From CAYGDP01 sp964348665 (lineage in GTDB: Bacteria > Verrucomicrobiota > Verrucomicrobiia > Palsa-1439 > CAYGDP01), in NCBI GenBank assembly GCA_964348665.1, contig CAYGDP010000006.1, positions 1 through 64,000 of the forward strand: a DNA stretch of 64,000 nucleotides, written 5' to 3'. Below the pieces are notes generated by a model that was given only the letters and a program-made list of their open reading frames with translations, was not told where the DNA came from and ran no database searches. Below, one piece after another: positions 11,702-20,291 of the stretch; the first letter of the stretch is position 1; each line of letters starts with the position of its first letter. The translations under genes were made by a program, and so were the position numbers.

Positions 11702-11728
11702 CCCCGTCCCGCTCGCGCGGGACGGGGG
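11702..11728. repeat. Palindrome upstream of the tRNA array
   Basis: Arms CCCCGTCCCGC and GCGGGACGGGG around TCGC. It shares the 9-base arms CCGTCCCGC/GCGGGACGG with the palindrome at 316-338, so the two flank the whole RNA cassette. Confidence 0.6.
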
Positions 11729-11795
11729 CCGCGGTTCTTTCCCGATTCAGGCTCGGGACGCCCTTGATGCTAGATTGTTGTTCAGTTTTCAAAAT

Positions 11796-11824
11796 AAAAA
11801 ACCCCAACCCGGGGCGGATTGGGG
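11796..11824 (-). terminator. Leftward terminator A
   Basis: On the minus strand, CCCCAA...TTGGGG arms over a GC-rich centre are followed by TTTTTT. It is the second of two tandem terminators facing the tRNA array. Confidence 0.68.
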
Positions 11825-11827
11825 CAC

Positions 11828-11857
11828 AAAAAACCCCCAACCCGAAACGGGTTGAGG
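11828..11857 (-). terminator. Leftward terminator B
   Basis: On the minus strand, CAACCCG-TTT-CGGGTTG extended by CCTC/GGGGG is followed by TTTTTT. No leftward gene lies upstream in 11858-12468, so it either shields the array from read-through or belongs to a regulated leader. I see no convincing promoter in 11630-12115. Confidence 0.72.
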
Positions 11858-12115
11858 TTAAAGCAATACGCGCAGACCTCTACCCGTTCACGCTCCTATT
11901 GAGCGCGGGTGAATACGTGACATCAAACGATTGATGCCACGGTTCACTTCTACGGCATATGGTCTGTAATTTCTTCATCGCGGTTTGAAAATAGCACAAG
12001 AAAATACGAATGCAAATATTTTTTTCAAAAATATTTTTCTTGCCGTTCTTGCTTGTTTCCACTTGCGCCGAACCCTTCGGGATATTATTCTCCACGGTCT
12101 CGAAAGGGAAAACTA

Positions 12116-12376
12116 ATGAAAACAATTCTTTGCACGTTGGCTGTTGTTCTGACACTGTCGTTGGCCTCAACCACATTTGCGGCGCAGCCCAAGACGTACC
12201 AAGTGACGGGTCCCGTCGTGGAAATTACTGACGACAAAATCGTTGTGGAAAAGGACGGCGAAAAATGGGAGGTCGGTCGCGACAAAGACACAAAAGTGGA
12301 TGGCGACCTCAAGGTAGGGGCGAAAGTCACCGTGACGTATCGGATGTGGGCTGGCAAAGTTGAGGTTAAAAAGTAA
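12116..12376 (+). CDS. Small secreted protein
   Basis: An 86-residue protein starting MKTILCTLAVVLTLSLAS with a clear signal peptide (cleavage near TTFAAQ). A short beta-rich domain follows (YQVTGPVVEITDDKIVVEK, then KVTVTYRMWAGKVEVKK). A GAAAGGG ribosome site lies 6-8 bases before the ATG. The open frame extends upstream to 12053, but the signal peptide decides the start. The pattern resembles small OB-like periplasmic proteins. The function is unknown. It marks the return to rightward chromosomal genes. Confidence 0.75.
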   Translation: MKTILCTLAVVLTLSLASTTFAAQPKTYQVTGPVVEITDDKIVVEKDGEKWEVGRDKDTKVDGDLKVGAKVTVTYRMWAGKVEVKK

Positions 12377-12468
12377 CGAGCTTCTGTATGTCGCGACCGA
12401 TTGCCTCTGGATTGGGGTGACCTCAAGCGGCTTGCAAACGAAATGGCGCACTATCGCGCGCTTCACTC

Positions 12469-13233
12469 ATGAATCAACCACGCAGACTTTTCATTGCGGG
12501 AAACTGGAAGATGAACAAGAACGTCGCCGAGGCGGTGGCGCTGGCGGACGACCTCAAGCGAGAACTCGCGGGAGTGGCCGGTGTCGACGTGCTAGTTGTG
12601 CCGCCGTTTACGGCGTTGTTTCCAGTCGCCGAAACTTTGCGTGGTTCGATGATCGCCCTGGGGGCGCAAAATTTGCACTGGGAAAAATTTGGGGCATACA
12701 CCGGTGAAGTGAACGGCCCGATGTTGCGGGAGGTTGGTTGCACCCATGTGATTATCGGCCATAGCGAGCGTAGGCAATTCTTTGGCGAGACCGACGAGTC
12801 AGTGAACAAACGGCTAAAAGCCGCGCTTGCCGCCGGTTTGAAACCGATTGTTTGCATTGGTGAAACCCTCGCGCAACGGGACGCCGGTCAGGTCAACGCC
12901 GTTCTCACAGACCAAGTGACAAACGGACTTGCTGGTCTGATTGCCGACCAAATGAGCACGGTGACGCTTGCCTACGAGCCAGTTTGGGCGATCGGGACAG
13001 GCCGGAACGCGACACCTGCCCAGGCACAGGAGGCTCATGTCATCGTTCGGGCGCAACTCCGCAAACTTTTCGGCGCGATGATTGCCGATGCGACCCGGAT
13101 CCAATATGGAGGCAGTGTTAAACCCGACAATGCCAAGGAGTTAATGAGCCAGCCGGATGTGGACGGCGCGTTGGTGGGGGGTGCCAGTCTTGACTCCAAA
13201 TCGTTTGTTGCGATTGTTCGCAACTCGGTGTAG
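12469..13233 (+). CDS. tpiA: Triosephosphate isomerase
   Basis: A 254-residue TIM-barrel enzyme that interconverts dihydroxyacetone phosphate and glyceraldehyde 3-phosphate in glycolysis and gluconeogenesis. The signature residues are visible: GNWKMNK at the N-terminus (substrate lysine), IIGHSERR (electrophilic histidine), AYEPVWAIGTG (catalytic glutamate) and the phosphate-binding YGGSV and GALVGGASL. The length is normal. secG follows 12 bases after the stop, a linkage seen in many bacteria. Confidence 0.97.
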   Translation: MNQPRRLFIAGNWKMNKNVAEAVALADDLKRELAGVAGVDVLVVPPFTALFPVAETLRGSMIALGAQNLHWEKFGAYTGEVNGPMLREVGCTHVIIGHSERRQFFGETDESVNKRLKAALAAGLKPIVCIGETLAQRDAGQVNAVLTDQVTNGLAGLIADQMSTVTLAYEPVWAIGTGRNATPAQAQEAHVIVRAQLRKLFGAMIADATRIQYGGSVKPDNAKELMSQPDVDGALVGGASLDSKSFVAIVRNSV

Positions 13234-13245
13234 GATAACTGCTGT

Positions 13246-13737
13246 ATGAGTATTTTTATCGGATTTCTCGTCATCATCGAAGTGATCATTTGCTTTTTGC
13301 TGGTGGTCTCGATCTTGATGCAACCTTCCAAGGCGGATAGCGGCGTTGGATCCGCGTTTGGCGGGCAAGCAACCGACGCGATGTTTGGCGCTAACACGCC
13401 TACTGTGCTGGCAAAATTTACCGGCTACCTAACCGTGATTTTTTTCGCTTTGACTTTCACGCTGGCCATTCTCATTGCCAAACAAGCGCATAAACCGCTG
13501 ATTGACCCCGCGAAAATCAACCTTCCGGCTGCGACTGATCCGGAAAAGCCCCTTTCCTCCGTTACCTCACCGCCTCGTTCGGAAAAAACGGGGGCGGATG
13601 ATTCCAAATCCACAACGTTGCCTGACAAACCCGCCGATTCATCGGTGGAAAAAAAGTCGGATCCATCCGCCGCCACCGGAGCGAGTCCATCACCCGCGCC
13701 ACCGACCGAACCCAAATCGGAACCAGCGAAAAAATGA
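13246..13737 (+). CDS. secG: Protein translocase subunit SecG
   Basis: A 163-residue inner-membrane protein. The first ~80 residues are a typical SecG: a first membrane helix (FLVIIEVIICFLLVVSIL), the conserved MQPSKADSGVGSAFGG loop, and a second helix after YLTVIFFALTFTLAIL. Residues ~85-163 are a Pro/Ser/Lys-rich unstructured tail not found in short SecG proteins but common in PVC bacteria. It works with SecYE in protein export and is probably co-transcribed with tpiA. Confidence 0.93.
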   Translation: MSIFIGFLVIIEVIICFLLVVSILMQPSKADSGVGSAFGGQATDAMFGANTPTVLAKFTGYLTVIFFALTFTLAILIAKQAHKPLIDPAKINLPAATDPEKPLSSVTSPPRSEKTGADDSKSTTLPDKPADSSVEKKSDPSAATGASPSPAPPTEPKSEPAKK

Positions 13738-13776
13738 TTTGCATTTCCGCTCGCTTGGCGGGTCCGACTCCGGCTC

Positions 13777-14136
13777 ATGAAAACTTTTCAGGACTTGGTC
13801 GCTGAAGCGAAGAAGCAAATCCGAGAGATTTCTGCGGAAGAAGTCGCCGCAAAGCATCAGTCGGGTGAGAGGTTCGTGCTGATTGACGTGCGCGAGGAGG
13901 ACGAGCATCGCGAGTCTCACATCCCATTTTCCAAGAATATGCCGCGCGGCTACTTGGAAATCGAAATCGCCAAGCAAATCACCGACCCCGACACTGCAAT
14001 CATCTGTCACTGTGGAGGAGGAGGGCGTTCGGCGCTCGCCGCAAAAACGCTGCAAGAAATGGGATTCCGGAACGTCGCCTCGATGGCGGGTGGGCTCCGC
14101 GCCTGGAAAGAAAAATCGTTGCCCGTCGAACCGTAG
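13777..14136 (+). CDS. Rhodanese-like domain protein
   Basis: A single-domain, 119-residue rhodanese with the LIDVREEDEHRESHI motif (residues ~33-47) and the active-site loop CHCGGGGRS with the catalytic cysteine near residue 71. The C-terminal MAGGLRAWKE is the usual last helix. Such proteins carry sulfur as persulfide. The substrate cannot be told from the sequence. It follows secG by 39 bases. Confidence 0.9.
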   Translation: MKTFQDLVAEAKKQIREISAEEVAAKHQSGERFVLIDVREEDEHRESHIPFSKNMPRGYLEIEIAKQITDPDTAIICHCGGGGRSALAAKTLQEMGFRNVASMAGGLRAWKEKSLPVEP

Positions 14137-14153
14137 AGGCGTACCATTCTGCC

Positions 14154-15044
14154 ATGCAGAAAGTATTCCTGTTCTTTGCGGTAGTGGCGCTTGTCGGTTT
14201 GACAGGTTGTCTCGAATTCGACGCGCAGGAAGTTCATCTCCGGTACGATCGGAAGGCCGACCAGCTCGATGCCTTGCTCATTTATCGCGGGTTGTATTCG
14301 GATGCGGACGACCTCCAGAAGGCGATTGATCAACTGGCAACCGTGCAGCGCGGCGATCGTTGGATCGCGCTTGGCGGGAATTTTCCGTTCGCGTGGAATT
14401 TCGACCAGATCGATGGCGATAATCCAATCTTGAAAGCCGTCGCGCGCGAAATTCGCGTCAGCAACGGCCCCCTCTGGCGAGACGGCGAAGGAAAACTCTG
14501 CGGCTGCCAATTTGTTCGCATGACACGCGTTTCCGCGATTTTAGACGTTTCAAATAAGGAATTTATGAAGCAGTTTGACACCATCGAGAAGGCGAAAACA
14601 TTTTTGCCTGACGACGCCGATCCTGATAGTGCCGAGCTGATGATGCGTGCGGCACAAACCGGCCATCGTTTTTTTCAGTTTCGAGGCAGCGCCTTGCGAT
14701 TTTCCATGCCGTTAAGCGATGTCGGCGCCCGCGCCGTGCGATTGGCGATATTGGGGGAGCTGCGGGAAAGCATCGAGAACAACAAGGATGATGACAAAAA
14801 AGAGGTTGATCAGTTGCTAGAATTTCTGGCTCGCAACGATTGCTCCATCGACCGGGCTGGCAACGATTTGACTTTCACCATCGGCAATCCGCGCCGCCCC
14901 AAGGTGCTGCTCGATTTGCTGCCGCGTGAAAAGTATGACGATAAACTGCTCAAGGAACTGGTTGCTCGGAAGTGGGATATCAACGAGGATTATACCATCG
15001 CTGCCGCGCGCAAAGCCTTCGCGGATTTTTGCGCCGAGAAATAG
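14154..15044 (+). CDS. Hypothetical lipoprotein
   Basis: A 296-residue protein with a lipoprotein signal: hydrophobic FLFFAVVALVG and the lipobox LTGC, lipidated cysteine at residue 19. The mature part is mixed alpha/beta and acidic, with no motif that I can place. It is 17 bases after the rhodanese gene and converges closely with the M23 peptidase gene (2-base gap). It is probably anchored to the outer or inner membrane. Confidence 0.75.
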   Translation: MQKVFLFFAVVALVGLTGCLEFDAQEVHLRYDRKADQLDALLIYRGLYSDADDLQKAIDQLATVQRGDRWIALGGNFPFAWNFDQIDGDNPILKAVAREIRVSNGPLWRDGEGKLCGCQFVRMTRVSAILDVSNKEFMKQFDTIEKAKTFLPDDADPDSAELMMRAAQTGHRFFQFRGSALRFSMPLSDVGARAVRLAILGELRESIENNKDDDKKEVDQLLEFLARNDCSIDRAGNDLTFTIGNPRRPKVLLDLLPREKYDDKLLKELVARKWDINEDYTIAAARKAFADFCAEK

Positions 15045-15046
15045 CG

Positions 15047-16084
15047 CTATTCATCCCGCATTTTTCGAACGTATTTCAACGCCAGCCATGTCCCGCCCGC
15101 CAGCGCTGTCAACCAGAGCAGGATCGGAACAATCGGGATTTGAATTTTTGGCGGCGAAGAGGTGTCCCTCGGCAGGCGACGGCTCGCCGTGGCGCTCGGA
15201 GTCCGCGTTTTCCGCTTGGAAGGTTTGTCAGTGATCGCTGGCATTTCCTCGCGCAACGACGGCGCGGTGTAAATGCGGCCTTCCTTGATCGCCTCGCTCT
15301 CTGCTGTTGCGGTTCGAAATCGAATGGGAAACGATTGACGTTTTTTTCCGTCGAGCGCGCGATAGACGACGAAATGCAAGTGTGGTCCGGTTGTGAACCC
15401 GACATTCCCCGAATACCCGATAAGGTCGCCGGCCCGTACTTCATCACCGACCTTTACGATAACGCCATCCTTTCGGAAATGGTCATATTCGCCAATCGTC
15501 CCGTCGTCATGTTTGATCATGACAAAATTAGCAAAGTCACGCAGCGAATCTTTGGGCGCGCCTTCGCGAAATGAATCGCGCACGCCAACCACGCGACCGC
15601 CCCGCGCCGCGCGAACGGGAGTTTCTTCCGGCATCTCCCAATCAACCGCATACAGATCATCGCCCGTGTGGCTGAATTTACCGCGAAATCCTTGCAGGAC
15701 CTTGAAGGATTTCCCCACCGCGTACGGAAGTTCGTAGACGACCGTGTCGTCATGAGTTACGCCGAGCGCCCCGAACGTCCAATCGAACCGATAATCCCAT
15801 CTCCATATTTTCTGCGGATCGGCAACCGTGATCGTTGCGACCGTGGTCGCGCTTTTGGGCGCATACGTCGCCGTCAATGGCAGTTCGACATCCGCCCGCA
15901 TATTTTTGAGCGTGGCGTTCAGCGTCACCGTGACTTCGTAAGTTTCTAGGTTTTTGACCGTAAACGTGACGCCCTGATCTGTCTGTTGCGTTTCCACGCA
16001 GACGATATTCTTCGAGCAGACCTCGTCCGCCGCGCTCGTGACGGCTAGCGCTAAAAAAATGACTTGGATACCACGGGCGTTCAT
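15047..16084 (-). CDS. M23 family metallopeptidase, membrane anchored
   Basis: A 345-residue protein with an N-terminal signal peptide, a beta-rich domain (~30-120) and an M23/LytM domain (~130-250). The domain shows the zinc and catalytic signatures FSHTGDDLYAVDW and TGPHLHF. A Ser/Pro/Arg-rich linker and a C-terminal membrane helix (VPILLWLTALAGGTWLAL) follow. M23 enzymes cut peptidoglycan cross-links. The anchor suggests action on the cell wall from the membrane. It overlaps the GT9 gene by 4 bases, so the two are translationally coupled. Confidence 0.9.
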   Translation of the reverse strand: MNARGIQVIFLALAVTSAADEVCSKNIVCVETQQTDQGVTFTVKNLETYEVTVTLNATLKNMRADVELPLTATYAPKSATTVATITVADPQKIWRWDYRFDWTFGALGVTHDDTVVYELPYAVGKSFKVLQGFRGKFSHTGDDLYAVDWEMPEETPVRAARGGRVVGVRDSFREGAPKDSLRDFANFVMIKHDDGTIGEYDHFRKDGVIVKVGDEVRAGDLIGYSGNVGFTTGPHLHFVVYRALDGKKRQSFPIRFRTATAESEAIKEGRIYTAPSLREEMPAITDKPSKRKTRTPSATASRRLPRDTSSPPKIQIPIVPILLWLTALAGGTWLALKYVRKMRDE

Positions 16085-17115
16085 TTCGAATTCAGCATTT
16101 CCGCGCTAATACGCTGCACCAACTTAGCCGGTACGTCAACCATTGTTCCGAGCGGACAAGGATTGCTGCCTGACCATTCCTCCGCGCGAAATATCATACG
16201 GACATTTTCTCCGCGCGGCCTCCAGATCGATGGATCGGTGACTGCAAACAACGCCATCACAGGCGTCCCGCTCGCCGCCGCCAAGTGCGTGATGCCGGAA
16301 TCATTTCCAATGTAGAGTGCGGCGCGCGCTAGAATCGCTGCCAATTCCGACAACGGAAGATTTTCTGCGACGATGTCCGCAAACGGCTTCAACTCGGCCG
16401 CCGTTTCGTCGTCTGCTTCCCCGAGTGTCAGCAAAATTTTACACTGCTGTTCATCCCGAAGCCATTGCACAGTGTCGATCCACCGTTCCAGCGGCCAATT
16501 TTTTCGGTCGGATCCGCTCCCCGGATGGACGGCCGCAATTTTCGAGTGACCAGGGTTGACGTTGCATGTGCGATAGAATCGGTCTGCGGCAACCTGATCT
16601 TCCTTCGTAAAATAAACCTTGGGCGATAAACCACTCAGCTCGATTCCGAGCGATTCCAGCGCCAATCCGAAATGCTCGACGGCATGTGTATTGATAGGTT
16701 TTGCCGAGGCGGTCAACAGCGTCTTGATTCCGCACCGGCGAAGATTTTCTGCGAAAATGCCATCCGGATCGAAGAAATAACTGATGACCACGTCAAAACT
16801 GCCGAAGTAACCCATCAAATCAGAATCGAGAATCGAGTTCGGCACAAAAAACTGCGACATCGGGCCGTAGGAAATGGAACGAACCGCATCGGCGTAGTAC
16901 CGACCGCGTGCCAGTTCGGCAATGTGTGGATATCCAAGAATCTCGATTCGGGCTTGGGGATGGCGTTCGCGTAACGCGCCAAGAGTTGGCAAAGTGAGGA
17001 TGAAATCGCCAATGGCACCGCCGCGAATGACCAAGAATTTGGAGTGATGAAGTGATGGAGTTTCGGAGTGTTGTGATTCAGTTTTTTTCATTACTCCAAA
17101 ACTCCGGCCCTCCAT
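16081..17115 (-). CDS. Glycosyltransferase family 9 (heptosyltransferase-like)
   Basis: A GT-B glycosyltransferase of the ADP-heptose:LPS heptosyltransferase family, ~330-344 residues. N-terminal FLVIRGGAIGDFILTLPTLG and C-terminal HPGSGSDRKNWPLERW and GNDSGITHLAAASGTPV are the family signatures. It probably adds sugars in outer-membrane polysaccharide assembly. The first ~25 codons read through low-complexity spacer (SQHSETPSLHHS), so the true start is uncertain. The ATG at 17091 is the alternative. Confidence 0.88.
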   Translation of the reverse strand: MEGRSFGVMKKTESQHSETPSLHHSKFLVIRGGAIGDFILTLPTLGALRERHPQARIEILGYPHIAELARGRYYADAVRSISYGPMSQFFVPNSILDSDLMGYFGSFDVVISYFFDPDGIFAENLRRCGIKTLLTASAKPINTHAVEHFGLALESLGIELSGLSPKVYFTKEDQVAADRFYRTCNVNPGHSKIAAVHPGSGSDRKNWPLERWIDTVQWLRDEQQCKILLTLGEADDETAAELKPFADIVAENLPLSELAAILARAALYIGNDSGITHLAAASGTPVMALFAVTDPSIWRPRGENVRMIFRAEEWSGSNPCPLGTMVDVPAKLVQRISAEMLNSK

Positions 17116-17673
17116 TTAGTAGAATGCAAACGCGAACACAACCAGCACGAGCGCAATCGCAAGATGAACTCCGCTTACCGCTTTCGTCCGCGCATCGCTG
17201 GCTGTCATCCATTCGATTGCGTTGCGACAACGCCACGGCGAAAGCGGCCACCACATTCCCAAGATCACCCATACGTAGGCGAGCACCGGAACGAGGAGAC
17301 GCGCGGGTGTATCCACCGTGAACGCGGCATCCACCATCACTTTGGCAATCATCAAGAGCAGCGCGGAAAGCGCTCGAACGGCAAGGTAATCCAGGCTCCC
17401 AATCACGCTCCCGACACACAGAAACCAGATGATAAAGTACCCCACCCATTTTGGGGCGAGGATGTTCACCGAGTTGGCCTGAGAAACAATCGCCGTGCAC
17501 CAAACGGCGGTGATGGAAATCAAGACGACTCCCGCCATAAAATTGCGCGGGAACCTAAGCAGTGCGCGTCGAAATTTTTCGGTTGCTAACAAACCGCCAA
17601 CCCACACGGCGGCAATGAGGAGGGCAACTGCCACGGCAACCCAGCGAAGTGGCAGATCACGATAGAATTGCAT
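17116..17673 (-). CDS. Membrane protein, about five helices
   Basis: A 185-residue hydrophobic protein starting MQFYRDLPLRW, with membrane segments at ~10-32, 48-70, 78-98, 103-122 and 165-185. The open frame extends far upstream, but that part is the antisense-frame shadow of miaB. I use the ATG at 17673. Another at 17703 is possible, and both overlap the miaB end. It touches the GT9 gene and is likely in one operon with it. No family is recognised. Confidence 0.65.
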   Translation of the reverse strand: MQFYRDLPLRWVAVAVALLIAAVWVGGLLATEKFRRALLRFPRNFMAGVVLISITAVWCTAIVSQANSVNILAPKWVGYFIIWFLCVGSVIGSLDYLAVRALSALLLMIAKVMVDAAFTVDTPARLLVPVLAYVWVILGMWWPLSPWRCRNAIEWMTASDARTKAVSGVHLAIALVLVVFAFAFY

Positions 17674-19093
17674 GAGTAGGTTCTTGATTGCCGCGAATCT
17701 CATTCGCGAGTTCGTCATCCATTCCGAGAAGAACGGGATCGCCGTAAAGCGTGGCTTGCGTGGCGCGCGTGATCCGCAACGACAAGAGCTGGCCGGCGTG
17801 GCGCGATGAGCCAACGAAAACGCAGGCATAGTTGCGCCGCGTACGGCCAAAATACCGCGCTGGATTTTTTTCGCTGGGTCCTTCGACCAAAACATCCACC
17901 GTTTGTCCGACCTGTTCCGCGTGTTTTCGAACGCTGATTTCCGCCAGGAGCGACAGCAATTCTTGGTTGCGCGATTCCTTGACGGATTGCGGGACGTCGT
18001 CCGCCATTGCGGCGGCGGGTGTGCCGCTGCGCGGCGAATATCGGAAAACATACGCTTCGTCGAATTGGATTTGCTCGACCAACCGCCTTGTTGCGGCGAA
18101 ATCCTCATCCGTCTCACCCGGAAATCCGACGATGATGTCCGTGCAGAGCGCGATGTCCGGCACACGCGCCCGAAGTTTCTCGATGATCCGCAAATATTTC
18201 TCGACCGTGTAAGGACGATTCATCGCTTTCAAGATTCGGTTTGAACCGGATTGGACCGGTAGATGCACAAACTCGCAGAGAGTCCGCAAGCGGCCGTAGC
18301 AAGCGATCAGATCATCGCTAAACCCAAGCGGATGCGGTGAAGTAAATCGGATGCGTTCCAAACCCTCGATGGCATCGAGCGCTTCGAGCAATTGGACAAA
18401 GGGTTTCTTGCCATCGCGGTTCTCGAGATCTTTGCGGCCGTAACTGGTGACAATCTGGCCGAGCAACGTAATTTCTTTGACGCCATGAGCCACGAGCATC
18501 CGCGCCTCGGCGACGATGTCCGCGATGGATCGGCTGCGTTCTGACCCGCGTGTTGTCGGCACGATACAAAACGTACAATGCATATCGCAGCCTTGCATAA
18601 TGGAGACGAAAGCGGAGGGCGGAGGACGGAGGGCGAAGGACGGAAGGTGATCACGGATGGTGGATTCGCTACCCTTCTCCTCATCAACGTCTATAATTTT
18701 AGTTTGATCACAGGCAGGGATGTCTGTTCCACCTTTTTGTATAATTTCGTCCAAATAATCCGCAACCCGATGAAATTTCTGCGTGCCGACGATCAAATCC
18801 ACGTCGGGAACGCGGTCGAGCAGTTCTGCGCCACGCCGCTGCGCCATGCAACCGAGAAAACCGAGCACCACATCGCGACCTTGTTTGCGGACGTCCGATG
18901 CCAGTAACCCCATTTTTCCCAGGGCCTTTTGCTCGGCCATATCGCGCACGCTGCACGTGTTCAGCAAAATTACGTCGGCGTCGGCCTCACTGGCAGTCAG
19001 CGTATAGCCGCGCGCGACAAGTTGCGCCGCCACTTGCTCGCTGTCCCGCTCGTTCATCTGGCAGCCGTAGGTCTTGATAAAAACTTTTTTCAA
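17657..19093 (-). CDS. miaB: tRNA-2-methylthio-N6-dimethylallyladenosine synthase MiaB
   Basis: A 478-residue radical-SAM methylthiotransferase that converts i6A37 to ms2i6A37 in tRNAs reading UNN codons. The N-terminal UPF0004 domain has TYGCQMNERDS and the second and third cysteines (LNTCSV, GFLGCMAQ). The radical-SAM cluster motif is CDMHCTFC. A TRAM domain ends the protein (PARYFGRTRRNYACVF). It contains a low-complexity insertion around residues 140-165. Its first ~27 codons are duplicated at 19709-19790, beyond the toxin-antitoxin pair. Confidence 0.95.
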   Translation of the reverse strand: MKKVFIKTYGCQMNERDSEQVAAQLVARGYTLTASEADADVILLNTCSVRDMAEQKALGKMGLLASDVRKQGRDVVLGFLGCMAQRRGAELLDRVPDVDLIVGTQKFHRVADYLDEIIQKGGTDIPACDQTKIIDVDEEKGSESTIRDHLPSFALRPPPSAFVSIMQGCDMHCTFCIVPTTRGSERSRSIADIVAEARMLVAHGVKEITLLGQIVTSYGRKDLENRDGKKPFVQLLEALDAIEGLERIRFTSPHPLGFSDDLIACYGRLRTLCEFVHLPVQSGSNRILKAMNRPYTVEKYLRIIEKLRARVPDIALCTDIIVGFPGETDEDFAATRRLVEQIQFDEAYVFRYSPRSGTPAAAMADDVPQSVKESRNQELLSLLAEISVRKHAEQVGQTVDVLVEGPSEKNPARYFGRTRRNYACVFVGSSRHAGQLLSLRITRATQATLYGDPVLLGMDDELANEIRGNQEPTHAILS

Positions 19094-19156
19094 GCGGCTG
19101 CAACGTAGCGGATTTACGCCGTGAAAGCAACCGCGCCTTGACGCAAGTCAGTGGCA

Positions 19157-19405
19157 ATGATAACTTTCGTCGCAATGCAAAGAAACCTGCAAACGTTATC
19201 CGGCGAAGTCATGGCGTTGCCGCCCGCGCAACGAGCATCACTGGCGCACAAAATCATTGAGAGCCTCGACGAGGGCGTGGACGAAAACGCTGAAGCCGAA
19301 TGGTTCAAAGTCATTGACCGTCGCATTGACGAAATCGAATGCGGCAGGGTGAAATGCCGTCCCGTGTCGGATGTGGTGAAGGCGCTGCGTCGTAAAGGAC
19401 GATGA
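19157..19405 (+). CDS. Antitoxin, addiction-module component family
   Basis: An 82-residue protein of the addiction-module component family (TIGR02574-like), with LSGEVMALPPAQRASLAHKI and a C-terminal acidic-basic helix that wraps the toxin. The start could also be the GTG at 19151 or the ATG at 19175. It overlaps the toxin start by 4 bases, the usual coupling. It neutralises the RelE/ParE-type toxin and probably autoregulates the pair. Degenerate copies of the miaB 5' end flank the pair. Confidence 0.88.
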   Translation: MITFVAMQRNLQTLSGEVMALPPAQRASLAHKIIESLDEGVDENAEAEWFKVIDRRIDEIECGRVKCRPVSDVVKALRRKGR

Positions 19406-19701
19406 GCATCCGGTCGCATCCTGAAGCAGACGGAGAACTGACTGCGGCGTTCGAATACTACGAGAAACGCGTGCGAGGGTTAGGGCACGATTTCCTCGAC
19501 GAATTCGAGCACGGCATCGCACAGATTCAGCGAAACCCGGAAGCTTATTCGATTCTCCGCAAGACCACTCGACGTTACCTGTTGCGTCGTTTCCCCTATG
19601 GCTTGGTCTATCAGATTCGTAGCGACGGTCTCTACCTAATCGCCGTCATGCACCTCAAGCGCCGCCCTTTCTATTGGCAGTCGCGACTGGCGAAAGATTA
19701 A
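19402..19701 (+). CDS. RelE/ParE family toxin
   Basis: A 99-residue toxin with the family layout: SHPEADGELTAAFEYYEK, a central FLDEFEHGIAQIQRNP helix, then RRYLLRRFPYGLVYQI and VMHLKRRPFYW. Family members cut ribosome-bound mRNA (RelE) or poison gyrase (ParE). The sequence alone does not decide which. It is translated by coupling from the antitoxin. Confidence 0.9.
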   Translation: MSIRSHPEADGELTAAFEYYEKRVRGLGHDFLDEFEHGIAQIQRNPEAYSILRKTTRRYLLRRFPYGLVYQIRSDGLYLIAVMHLKRRPFYWQSRLAKD

Positions 19702-19708
19702 ACCCACG

Positions 19709-19790
19709 CTCGCGACAAACTGTGCCGCCACTTACTCGGTGACGCGCTCGTTCATCGGGCAGCCGTAGGTCTTGATGAAGATTTTTTTCT
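19709..19790. repeat. Degenerate duplicate of the miaB 5' end
   Basis: This 82-base stretch matches miaB codons 1-27 (19009-19093) with scattered mismatches: GCCGCCACTT, CGCTCGTTCATC and GGCAGCCGTAGGTCTTGAT are all shared. It has no reading frame of its own. It marks where the toxin-antitoxin cassette separated the old miaB start from the gene. Confidence 0.85.
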
Positions 19791-19841
19791 TGGCACATCG
19801 AGCTTAAGTGATTTTCGAGGCGGAAGCAACAGGAGCGGATA

Positions 19842-20291
19842 TCAATCGTTTGTTTTAGTCTTTCGTGCTTTCAGAAAACCATAAAAAGCAAACCAGAGGT
19901 AGATGCTTACTACGAGGAGAACAAATTGCATAAGGACCAGAGGGCCGATGTCTCGCCAACTCGCAGATATCTGGAGTTTTTTGAGTAGACCCAAGTGCTG
20001 CAAGCCGAAATATTGTGCAAAGAACCAGCCACAAGTCGTTGCACTTGCAAAGAACCCTAAACCCCAAAGTGTGATTCTCGATCGCCATAAATCAGGCAGG
20101 CGCGAAAAAAACCATGCCGCAACACCACCAAGTAGTCCCAGTCCCATTGGTAATAATAGCCGCGTCCAGTCCTCCTTGTAGAATTCAAGTCCTCGGTCTC
20201 TGACGACAAAATCGTAAAGTTCCCAGCCACACATCGCAACAGCGAAAACGGAGAAAAGGGCAACAGCGATTGTTTTTCGGATTGGCTTCAT
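19842..20291 (-). CDS. Four-helix membrane protein
   Basis: A 149-residue protein with four predicted membrane segments (TIAVALFSVFAVAMCGW; LLPMGLGLLGGVAAWFF; ITLWGLGFFASATTCGWFF; LVLMQFVLLVVSIYLWF) and short charged loops. It overlaps the esterase stop by 4 bases. No family is recognised. Confidence 0.65.
   Translation of the reverse strand: MKPIRKTIAVALFSVFAVAMCGWELYDFVVRDRGLEFYKEDWTRLLLPMGLGLLGGVAAWFFSRLPDLWRSRITLWGLGFFASATTCGWFFAQYFGLQHLGLLKKLQISASWRDIGPLVLMQFVLLVVSIYLWFAFYGFLKARKTKTND

Noticed and set aside
346..11728. Prophage or integrative element with tRNA array
   Set aside because: No integrase, structural phage gene, replication gene or clear attachment site is visible. The flanking palindromes alone are not enough.
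7500..11900. Many open reading frames of 60-170 codons on both strands
   Set aside because: They cross several tRNA and Y RNA genes, have no family motifs and repeat the same peptide pieces because the tRNAs are similar. None is supported as a gene.
17674..18165. N-terminal extension of the membrane protein gene by about 160 codons
   Set aside because: The extension is an alternative frame of miaB, rich in Arg and Ser with no membrane character. The hydrophobic protein begins at 17673 or 17703.
19157..19701. Toxin-antitoxin pair as part of the RNA repair system
   Set aside because: It is 7 kb away, on the other strand, and inserted at miaB. Only proximity would link it.
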